Part shown: one piece after another, positions 1 through 10,188 of the stretch | Position numbering within the stretch: position 1 is the first letter of the stretch | How the letters are laid out: each line of letters opens with the position of its first letter | Program-made: the position numbers and the translations under genes | The notes under the pieces: generated by a model | Database searches by the model: none | What the model was told of the DNA's origin: nothing | Seen by the model: the letters and a program-made list of their open reading frames with translations, nothing else | Origin: Serinus canaria | Taxonomy: Eukaryota; Chordata; Aves; Passeriformes; Fringillidae | Assembly: GCF_022539315.1 (NCBI RefSeq) | Contig: NC_066316.1 | Coordinates: 27,281,245 to 27,345,244 of the forward strand | DNA: 64,000 nt | Direction: 5' to 3'

Positions 1-903
1 CTGGTGTGCACATAAAAATGCAGGTGGCAGCATTATTCTCCAGAGCAAAGCAACATCTGTCAGCATCCTAGGTGAGTATATTGCTCCACATGAATAAAAC
101 ACAGATTCAGAGTACCTCAGGCAGCTTGTGCTCTAAATTAGATGAACACTTTAAGATCATCATTAGGATCAGGACTTAGTGCTATTTCCTTGTTGGTGAG
201 GTTTCCAGTTGGGATTCAGTGTTGGAGTCAAGAAGGGATGAATGCCAGGTGTGACCTGGGATGTGTCTTTAGTTATGATCAGCAGATAGGCCAGCCACAG
301 GCAGTGAGATGGCTTAAAACCTCCTCACCTAAGAAAAACTGCCTGCGGTTTTTCTTTCAATTGCCTTGACATCTGCTGATGTTCTCATCTTCAGTGGGAG
401 CTGTTAGCCCTAGCAAATGAATTTGATATAAAAAAATGTGCAGAAGACTTAGGAACTCCTTTCATTCCAGAAACTCTTTCACTGTGATGTGTTCATTCAA
501 GGTGCACATGATGGCCCTGGCACTCTCCTGAGTTGTGTGATGGGAGCTAATCTTGAGGAGGCAGCAAAGCTGTAATCTTCTATGTATTCCTCAACACTGG
601 ACTGAAGAATGTGCTTTTGGGTTTTATTTGTAAAAGGTGAAAGGGAATGGGACACCTAACTGATCAGTCTTGTTTGTCTGATCAGTCTTTATACAGGTAG
701 CAAATTAAAAGACATATCTGATACTATATGGATAACTGTATTAAACCAACTCTACTCTGTAGGCTGTTTTGCTTGTGACAACATGTCATATTCTTCTGTG
801 AAAATAAAGTCAGAGAACCTATCTTTCCAAAGAGCAGGTTCTGCAGAGGATCTCCTGTGGATCTGTCCGGATCTCCTGTGTCAGGGTGCATTTTGTTTTT
901 TAA

Positions 904-960
904 CTTTATTTGCTGTATCTTTATTTGCTGTATCTTTATTTGCTGTATCTTTATTTATTT
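904..960. repeat. 15-bp tandem repeat, about 3.7 copies
   Basis: The unit ctttatttgctgtat occurs three times perfectly (904-918, 919-933, 934-948), followed by a partial copy that decays into ttatttattt. Perfect identity between units suggests a recent minisatellite-like expansion. Confidence 0.93.
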
Positions 961-3900
961 GAAATAATGGAAAATCCTGATTGGTCATGGCTGCAGACAC
1001 AACTGGGGTGAATTCCTTTCCTGGGGAAAATGGAAATCCAGTGAGGGAAAAATGCTGTTCATAAAGTCACTGACAGTGGGAAAGAAATGCAGAGCAGGAC
1101 TGAGATTTCTTATGGGCAAGGAGCGAAAGGGTTTGTCCATGCCAGCTACTCTGCCATTTTTTAGGAGCTCATAGTGGGTAGACAACAGGTTTGAGTGAAG
1201 GTGTTCAAGTGAAACTGTGCCTGCAGTCAGCTGAATACCTGTTCTGTTGATACAGATGCTAAAATAATAAGCCCTATAGAGAAAATTCAGGGACTTTCAC
1301 TTTTAGAAAACCAACCAGCAAGTTGAAATTCTCATGGTGATGGACAGAAGGGAGTGTGCTATTGAGACCATCTAGGAAAGTAGTTTAGCATCACCACATG
1401 GCAAGATGTAGCATTTGAACAGTACTGAATCCCATATTAAGGCTAGGATCAAATCTGATCACTTAAAAGCAATTTTGCTTATAATCAAAGAAATATGCTG
1501 TCCTTCCTGTCTCTAATGATCTAAAATCCATATTAACTAGGCTCCTTCTTCCAGCTAGTTATTTGTGTCTATCCAGAAAAGCTTTTCAGAGATGTAAGCT
1601 GCTGCCCAGTTCTCAAATATGCCAGGAGGAAAGTTTTGTAATTTAAAAAAAAAGGTAATTCACAAACCCTGGGCTTTTTCAATGTATAATTCATATGTCC
1701 TTTGAACAGTCCTCCTCACAGGAATTCAGAAATGGATTTAGATCAGTTTACTTCATTTTTAGAATACAATGGAAGAGCACTTACTCTGCATACTTGCAGC
1801 CTTTTCTATAAATTAAAAATAGATGCTGGGCCCAAACCAACAGCTTTTTGCACTCTCTGGGAAACCTGTGCTAACAAACCACAACAGGACAATTCTTCTT
1901 TCTTTAGCAATGCAAGCTGCATCCTCAGAAGCCTGTGAAAAGACAGAGGGTCTGTAGTGCACTTTTCCCCTGCAGCCAGGGAATAATCACAGCATCTTTC
2001 TTGTTTTGCATGTTCAAAAGCTTGGGGCTACAGATGTAGGCAACTGAAAAATCAAATGCAGTCATCAGCGCAGCAGAGCTTGGGTTGTGGAACTGGCTAA
2101 GCAGACGTTTTATAACAATGCACTGCCAGTCCAAACTGCAGCTTTATGCCAAATGGTCCTGCACTAGTGGTGCCTTGTGAGCGGCAGTGCCAGGAAACCA
2201 GCATCCTGAGGGACACTCCACCCTCCTTCCTTGCAAAGGGTTACAGTGCTACACAGCCCAGCCTGAAAATTCTGAAGAGCGTTTTTTAGCCAGGGAAGCA
2301 ATTTATGCTTGGCATGGGGCAGTACAGGCCACTTCCCTCGCTCTCCTCCCCCACCAAGTGTCTTGTAGAATCAGAAACCACAGGGTGATTCAGCGCAGTG
2401 AAGTCTGTTTCCTGGTGTACTTTTGCAGTAAGCAGTTGCTTTCAAAACCTTTCCATAGAGGCTTTGCCTGGTGCTTATGACAAAGCTGCAGATCAGCCTT
2501 TAATTCCAAATAATTTGGGGGAGATGGTGAGATGTCCAGAGGTAGCTGTGCGTTGTTACTAAGTCCACATTTATGTACATCAGTCATTATGGTTTACTTG
2601 TTATGCTTTCCAAAATATTACATGAAACAGAAACTTATTTTCAGGGAGGAAAACTGAAAAATGCAGTCTTGAAGGACAGGTTTGAAATGCATTTCAAAAA
2701 CTGAAATATGGCAATTCATAATGAGAGAGGACTTCTCACTCTTGTTACTGTGAAGTGGTTAAAACAGACTTTTACCAGGGATTTTACTCTGCAAAACTCT
2801 GCCTCACTGCACCCTCTGAGCAGTAGTGATTACCCTTTGCTGCATGAAGGTTGGATTCCTCTAGCAACCCTGCCTGATGTCTATTTTTGGCTTCCCCTCT
2901 AAAAACAGATGGTTGGGAGTGAGAACCTCTCCTTACGATTGCTGTTGTAAGCTGTGAAAGCAACAGATGGTTGCTAACACAGAGATCACAAACACAGAGG
3001 TTTTGAGCTCCGGTTTTTCTTCCAGTGGTGCAAGCTTTATTTTGTTTCCACTCATCCACTTTATACCTCTTGGAACAGAAATAGGTTTATCAAGGATATG
3101 TCAGTATGACAACTGAAGATGCATTGTAAAAATTTCATTCCTAAACTGCAAAAGACATGAAATAATTCATTACTTTGCTTCTGTCAGACACTGAGTGTGG
3201 ATTAAAACATGACACATCCTAGGCCCTTGTGTCAGTGTTAATGATATACCATAATTTGCTTTCTCCTATTTTCTTAAAAACACTAGCAAAGAAATAAAAA
3301 CCAACCAGACAGATCTAGGTTAGCATTGTAATCACGACTTGCAATGGCAGATCTGAGAGACCTGGACTTCCTCAAAGGTCTTGGTCAAGGCTTGGGAAGG
3401 TATTGGCTGCAAAGGACTAATTGCCTTTCATCTCTCCGGAGCAGCCATCTAATACCATTCCAGATGAGCAGGAGGCCTGCTGTGGTCTCACACTGCTAAC
3501 AGAGGGGCATCTCTGCAGACAGACTCTGTCTCTGTGTCCATCACTTCAATCTGAGCTGGGAGGAGCGTGATACCATAAACTGGGGGAGCTACAAGGTTTC
3601 TAAGTACAGAACCTCTGTATGTCTGTGCCTCACACCTCAGTGTTCTAATAAATATAAGGAAAGTGCTTTTTGTGGGTCAAGAAGGTTGTCCAGAAATTTT
3701 TATACTCCACTTTGTCTGAGTTTATTATTTTTTTTTAAATATCCCACTGCACATAAGCTGTGTACATCAAAGGCTTTTGGAGTGCTTTGCAAAGACTAAT
3801 GCATTATTAAGCTAGCAAACCCCTACAGATGGGAGGATGCAAACAGAGAGAGGATAATGATTTGCTCAGGACTACATACTGTGTCAGTGGCAGAATTCAG

Positions 3901-5703
3901 AATACAGTTTCTTTTCTTTAGCTGTGTCTCAGCTGATATCCATAGAACTGGGCAAAAGTATCAGTTCAAAATCAAGTGCATGACTTGAAACGGGACAAAT
4001 GGGACATTGTGTTCTGCTTTTGGTCTGAGCAAACTCAGGAAATGAAGAATATTATAATGCTGCAGTACCATTCTTCAGTCTGCATACAAAAAGTTTCTCA
4101 AGACCTCTGTTTCTGGACAGGTAAATGTTGGAAATAGCCAGATTTTGGACATGTTAGAGCAAATCCTCTTCACCATCCAAAAAACGTATTCAAATACAAG
4201 GCAGCAGAAAATCTCAGGCAGATTATTAGATACTATAACATGGAAAAGGAGACCTAAAGGATAGATTTTAAGGAACCATGATAAAGGCAATGCTAGACAT
4301 ACCTTCAGCCTACCATAAGAAGACACGGCAACTTTAAAGCCTGAATTTCCATTCTCCACTTTAAAAACAAAACCCCCTTCTGTACATGAGAAGCCAAGTC
4401 CTTAGCTTCTTCATCTCATTTTCTTCTTTATGTCTGTTGTGTACTGGCAGCTGTCCTGGGATTCCACAGGGATACTAGGGAAATTATGAACAGCCCTGCT
4501 GCAGTGTCATGTCTTTTAGAGGGATCACAGCTCCACAGAACATTAATTAAGTCAACATTCTTGTGTCCAGTTTTGTTTGAAGTTACTACAGCCCTCATCT
4601 TTTCTGTATTCACCTGCTTCAGCAAACAATTTTTTTTTAAACTCTAGGGTATGCTGGAGAATGAGCTGTTTCACTATTATAGCCTCAAGTTTTTGAGACT
4701 TATACTGACTATTTCAATCCTTAGGGGCCTTCTTGCCCATCTTATTCACATTCTTAAAATATTCTTGCTAATATCCTTAAATATTTTTAAAGTCTAAATA
4801 TATATGCAGTGCCTCCCCCAATCAGATTGTCAAATTAGTCTAATTGCTGTATAGTGTGGTATGTACATGCACTCAAATTGGAATTTATGTTGACTGGCTA
4901 GTATAATCAATTTTGCTGTTGCAATTCATTTTAGAATAAACCACATTTATTTCCTTTACACTAGATTCAGGAAATACATTATAGTTGAAGCAAGAAGATT
5001 TTTCCAGGCTTTTTTAACATTCAGTCTAAATTAATTTGGTATTTCAGACTCTTCTACCAATTGTAGCAGTTGTACTAGCCCATCATACATCAGAGAAGGT
5101 TTACAGGTTTTATTGCTGTTTCTGAGGGGGCTGTTGGGAGGCAGAAGAAGTCTTTAAACGCAGATGGCCTACTAGATGCTGGCAAAATTTAAGCAGGGTT
5201 TCTCCCAGGAGGACTCAGGACCAGCCCAATCATGTGGTGGGAGGCTTTGTTAGGACTACTGCCACTATTAGTATCAATGCACACCTGATGTTCAAGGTTT
5301 AAAGGAGAGCCTAGGAGCACTGTCATGTTTCAAGCAGCAGGGCTGGTGGGTATAGCCAAATTCTCTGATAATTTAAGGAAGCTTAAATGCAGTGAAGCCA
5401 CTGCAGCAAATAGCGCACACATCTTTGGCTGTGGTACATGATATATCCAATCACATTGTACTTGCCTTCTGTTTAACTCTTCATTACACTTGCCCACAGC
5501 TGGCCCAGTGCAAGTGAGACAGGGTATAAATCAAAAGGCACACAAACAAATGCAGGAGCAGGAAAGGAATTCAGACCCGAGACTGGCTTTAAGAAAATGA
5601 TTCATATTTGCTATGAATAAAAGGTCCATCTGTAATTTGAAATGGATTAACTAAAGAACTATTTTAAGGTTAATGGACTAACAGTAATTTCTGGTGAGAG
5701 TGA

Positions 5704-5774
5704 AATGCTTTCTCCATTCCAGCATTTAGTGCAGGCAGTATTCCTGCACTAAATGCTGGAATGGAGAAAGCATT
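5704..5774. repeat. Perfect 32-bp inverted repeat with 7-nt loop
   Basis: The left arm (5704-5735) and right arm (5743-5774) are exact reverse complements over 32 bp, separated by the 7-base loop cagtatt. The bases flanking the arms do not pair. The structure lies in the probable RHOQ intron about 2.1 kb upstream of the exon at 7872, so it may be transcribed as part of the RHOQ pre-mRNA. No terminal target duplication or internal sequence marks it as a MITE. A fold-back duplication is the simplest reading. Confidence 0.95.
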
Positions 5775-7871
5775 CCTGGATATTATCCTAATCCAGACAG
5801 ATTTTTAGAAAATGTAGAGTATAGGGATGGCAGCTCTTTGGTGGTAGGAACAAATTACAGCTTTTAGATTTTTTAAAAATACAACTTATTCACTAATACC
5901 CCACATATGATTTAGAGCTGAATTTCAGAGGAACTGATGGGTCCACTGTGTGTTCTTTCATGCAGATTTTGTACTCCAGGGAACAGAGTAATTGGTAGTT
6001 GAGAAGCTTCTTTTAGGATTTTAATCTCCACCCCAGAAAACAGAGTGCAACCCTGAGCAGGATCTAGCTATATTCAGTAGTAGAAGTGAAACATAAAATA
6101 CATACCTAAAAAAACTAACTGAATGTTAAAAGAGTTTCAACTTCCTGTGTTGGGGTTTTGAAGTTATTTCTGCTTTCTATGATGAATGTCCACAGATTTG
6201 GAAGAGACATGGTCACTGTTTCTTTCTTCTGAATCAGGGAAAGAGCCTGACACTGGCAGGGAAAAGGCCTGAGAAATGTTGTAGCTTCAAAGTGGTGTCA
6301 GTTTCTGTGGCTGTGAAATTGGGAAGCCATGTCAACAATTAAGCATGCTCTAGCTAATTGACAAGCCTGTTTACAAAACTAGAGTGGATACACAAAATGG
6401 CACAAGAATATGACAAGGAATTATCACCTCCTTGCTACTGCAGAATTTCTGCCTGTGCTTGTTTCTCCTCCAGTTCATGAGAATAACAGCTCTCTTCCCA
6501 CAGCTGCTGACTTCCAAATGGAAAAATGAGCTAAGCAGAAACTGTCCTGAGGATGTTCTCACAGTTTTTCTGAAATTCTAGTGACCATGTTTAAATCTAA
6601 CCAATCAATGAAGGACGTTTCTGAGGGTGTGATTATAGGTTAATAATCTGGTAATGTGGCTGTTCCCAAGGAAACAAAAATTTAATTTTCTGTCTCATTT
6701 CAAACATGGACTTGAATTACATTTCTGTCCCTATGTTTAATGAATGAATCATTGCAATATTTGTGAGATTTAATTAAGATGGGGAGTTTACACGGGAAAG
6801 AGGGAAACTGCTGCAGCAGCACTAATAAACTGATGTTTACTGTGGAAGGTATAACTCCAGCATTTGTTAGTGTCTCTGCAATGCTTGGCCTCAGTCTTAG
6901 TTATCTATGTTGCAAAAACCACCAAAATTCTATAGCAGGAATGGTAAGGCATTGGTTCACTGCCAAAGACCAAAGGAAGCCTTGCAGAGAGAAGCTGGGG
7001 CATGTTCCCTCTGACTGTTAGCTAAAATATGGGGCAAAAATCCATTTTCTCCCTTGCTAGAGAGAGAACTCTGATTTACTAGAGGGGCAATGCTCCTAGG
7101 TACTTGTCTTGCCACAGTATTGTATACCCTGGCACTAGGACTTCTGATTTTAAATGCTGGGGCTCTAAATGTCCTAAATAATTTTTTCACACTAACTCCT
7201 CTCCCACACTCCCAACAAATAAATAAACAAAGGCATTAATATTCCATAGTGTTCTTGATTCTGAATTTCTGTTCTATCTGATCCTTTGCTGGGCTTGCTA
7301 GTAGAAAGCACAGTCTAGACAAAAGAGGTCCCTTCTGATCCTTCCTACTGCCCTGAACACTAGGAACAGGACTGTAAGGTTTCTAAGAAACAAAATTTTA
7401 TGGAGGGCTTTAAAGATCACCTCTGTGTATGATCCAAAATAGAACATTTAAGTGCATCGAACAGCCTTAATCTAGTCTAGCTTTGTATAACCTGGATGAC
7501 TCTACAGCAGTCACACCTGCTCATTTCTCTACAAATACTAATCTTTGATCTGCAAGGATGTTTGAACCATAAGCCTTTTGTTTTTTTTCCTGAAGTGAAA
7601 ACTTTTTGAATGGTAATCTTCTGTATATTCTCACAGAGAAGTAAGTTTCTATCAGTATTAACACATTTTTCAAAATATTTATATTCACATATAGTTATCT
7701 TTATATATAAATTTTGCTCCAACAGTGACACTAACTAACTTGGAATAGTTTTAAACATTCAGAAAGTCTGCCTCAAGAGCCTTCATGAAATACAAATACA
7801 GTTTCTGAATATGACTGTTAAAATACAGGCAACAATTTAATATTGCAGATAACAGAATTTTTCTTCCTTAG

Positions 7872-9741
7872 GAAGACTATGATCGTCTGAGACCTTTATC
7901 TTACCCTATGACCGATGTCTTCCTTATCTGCTTCTCAGTGGTAAACCCTGCTTCATTTCAAAACGTGAAGGAAGAGTGGGTACCAGAGTTGAAGGAATAT
8001 GCACCTAATGTTCCCTTTTTACTAGTAGGAACACAGGTATATTTGGTTCTGTTCTACTTTTATTTAAACAATTAGGATCGTTGTATGGTGCCTTTTCTCT
8101 GGGCTGGAAGTTGAGGCCCAACAGGACCTGAGCAGCACCTCCTTCTGCCTCTGGAGGAACAACCCTTACAGGTGGCAGAAAAACACAGATACGTGTTGCT
8201 CTCCAATGAGCTATCTCCATTTTGTTAAAAAACCAAAATGTCCATTGTAAACACGGTGGCAAGATGGGCTGCATGTCTCCACGTGACTTTCTAAAAAGTC
8301 ACAGGACTTATTGAATAAAATTGTCTGCTCATGCCCATGATACTGGAATTACTTGGGTTTACAACTATTAGTCACATGCAGTATTTGCTGAAGCAAAGGA
8401 AAAGGGGAGACATGAGACAGTTTTCTCTTGCTTCTTGTGGGCAGTGCACTGGGCTTCATTTATGAAGTGACCCACATGTTGGTGTTACCTATGGGTTAAT
8501 CTTTCTGCCACTGCATTTGGTATTCTAAGATGATCACATCTAATTGAAGTGCTGAATTACAGAATAAATGTTTCTTCCTTCTAGATTAAAGGTTCACAAC
8601 TTAAATTGAGGGCTCTTGAATCAGGAAGGGTCCACAATCTGAATCATGACATGATTCCATTTTTATAGAGATAATATTCCATTGAATGATTCTCCTTTAA
8701 AAAGAGGTTATCATATTGCCTGCTGACTTTTGTTTAGAGAAAGCATTCCAGCATGACTTCAATCTTTCTTGCTAGATTGATCTCCGTGATGACCCAAAAA
8801 CTCTGGCAAGACTGAATGATATGAAAGAGAAGCCCGTATCTGTGGAGCAAGGACAGAAGTTAGCAAAAGAGGTAAACTGGATACTTCTAAATGAAACCAA
8901 ATAACACAGAATAACAACAAAACACCCCTATTTCTACTTGAATTTGTCTTCCTTTACCACTTTTTGCATATTTTTTAGCAGTCCACATGTGAAATCTTGT
9001 GACTGCTTACCAGTTACCAACACTTACTTACATTAATGAGTAGACCTATGTAATTACACTTTCTTATCAGTAATAGTTCTAATTTTCAGTGTAGACAATT
9101 GTAAAAGCTATATAAGTATTACTCAAAGATAATTAAAATCCACAGACTGGTTGAGGTTGGAAGGGACCTCTCCCGCTCAAGCAAAATGTTGGATGCATCT
9201 TTTAGACATATTTTGAGAATGTGATACTACCACTGTAACTACTGTGTGGATAAGGCTCATCAGGACACTTACAGAGCCTTTATTTTTGAAACAAAAATGA
9301 GTAATTATTTCTTGCTCTTTAACTATCAACCATATCTTAGGCCTCCACTGCCAATCTAAAGAACTTCTTTCCCACAGAAACCAACCAACTTAAATACCTT
9401 CCAGATCTTTGGACAGAAGACAAACATAATTTTCTCCTACGGGGGGGTGCACATTCAGATAACTTTTTTTAGATTGCAGCCAAACATTGTAATGTTGCTT
9501 TGGGGTGGGGGAGGAAGCAGAAATGCCCAGATGGAACTGAACAGCTGAGACATACTGCTATTGAATTAACTTATTTTCTTGACAGATAGGAGCCTACTGT
9601 TACGTGGAGTGTTCAGCTTTAACACAGAAAGGACTGAAGACTGTTTTTGATGAAGCTATTATAGCCATTCTAACTCCAAAGAAACACACAGTGAAGAAGA
9701 GAATAGGCTCAAGATGCATAAACTGCTGTTTGATCACGTGA
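7872..9741 (+). CDS. RHOQ: RHOQ (TC10) Rho-family small GTPase, last three coding exons (partial)
   Basis: This is a Rho GTPase that cycles between GDP and GTP at the plasma membrane and endosomes; in mammals TC10 acts in insulin-stimulated GLUT4 traffic, exocytosis and actin control. Coding exons are 7872-8036 (55 codons, phase 0, acceptor ttag, donor gtatat), 8776-8871 (32 codons, donor gtaaac) and 9586-9741 (51 codons plus TGA). Together they give 138 residues, matching residues 68-205 of the 205-residue family protein. Visible motifs are the end of switch II ([12 protein letters not shown]), the G4 motif TQID split across the first junction, the Rho insert helix ([16 protein letters not shown]), the G5 motif ECSAL, a polybasic stretch (KKHTVKKR) and the tail CINCCLIT. 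The tail carries a CAAX box (CLIT) for prenylation, with neighbouring cysteines of the kind palmitoylated in TC10. The tail separates it from RHOJ and CDC42. Residues 1-67 are outside the window. Introns are 739 and 714 bp. Confidence 0.97.
9139..9200 (-). mobile_element. Short CR1 LINE 3'-end remnant in the last RHOQ intron
   Basis: The stretch around 9143-9176 (cacagactggttgaggttgg, then aagggacctct) matches the reverse complement of the conserved CR1 3' untranslated region. The sequence beyond decays quickly, with only a hint of the usual 'ttttgaatat' part. Only the short core is supportable; the true fragment may extend to about 9290. Confidence 0.6.
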
Positions 9742-9905
9742 GAGACATTTGACAATGGCCAGGCTTACTGTGAAATTCTACTGATTTTAAATACAATGCA
9801 TTAAGTACATAGTGAATTTGTTCCAGGTTTGAAAGTTAAACCTACGTTTCTGCCTTCTACAACCAGTGAAATCCAGAGGAATAAAACCAAACTCAATGGA
9901 CTTGT
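9742..9905 (+). other. RHOQ: RHOQ proximal 3' UTR with AATAAA signal
   Basis: A canonical AATAAA lies at 9880-9885, about 140 bp after the TGA, and predicts cleavage near 9895-9910. Longer 3' ends reading into the antisense PIGF gene are possible, since mammalian RHOQ and PIGF transcripts are annotated as overlapping. The sequence shows only this proximal signal clearly. Confidence 0.6.
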
Positions 9906-9906
9906 A

Positions 9907-10090
9907 ATAAGAAGACACCACATTTGTTACAAATATTTTATTTAGACTGGAAGGTACAATCTCTCAGGGTTACACAGTCTAGAGGAAGCAAAAATTGCAC
10001 CATGCTGAAATGGCATCTATGTGATCTTACTGAGTGGAGATGCTTGGCCTGAAATACTCTAACTGAATTTGGACAGTCTTCTGCTTTTAC

Positions 10091-10121
<31 letters not shown>

Positions 10122-10188
10122 AACCCCAACTTTTGCACAGTCTGTATGAAATCTGCACAAAGAAATACCTTGTCTCTTTTTGCTCCAG
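9907..10188 (-). other. PIGF: PIGF 3' UTR with AATAAA signal
   Basis: On the minus strand the PIGF stop codon is followed after about 250 bases by AATAAA (complement of 9937-9942), the only such signal between the stop and the RHOQ end. Predicted cleavage is near 9910-9925, within about 20-30 bp of the predicted RHOQ cleavage point. The UTR contains the (TA)n tract at 10091-10115. Confidence 0.6.
10091..10115. repeat. (TA)12 microsatellite
   Basis: This is an uninterrupted tatata tract followed by poly(A)/C-rich sequence, lying inside the predicted PIGF 3' UTR. It is likely to vary in length between individuals. Confidence 0.93.

Larger units (their letters stand above)
1..7871 (+). other. 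RHOQ: Probable RHOQ intron upstream of the EDYDRL exon
   Basis: No coding exon was recognised in this stretch. The RHOQ exon starting at 7872 encodes the protein from the residue just after the DTAGQ motif, so the two preceding exons (P-loop, switch I and start of switch II) must lie upstream of base 1. This stretch is therefore most likely the intron before that exon; that is inference from the known gene structure. It is ordinary AT-rich DNA. It contains a 15-bp tandem repeat near 0.9 kb and a perfect 32-bp snap-back inverted repeat near 5.7 kb, listed separately. Open frames here are short and match no family I know. Confidence 0.7.

Noticed and set aside
1..7871. Search for RHOQ exons 1 and 2 (P-loop, switch I, DTAGQ)
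   Set aside because: No stretch encoding the P-loop GDGAVGKT or the GLYDTAGQ motif was found, so these exons lie upstream of the window.
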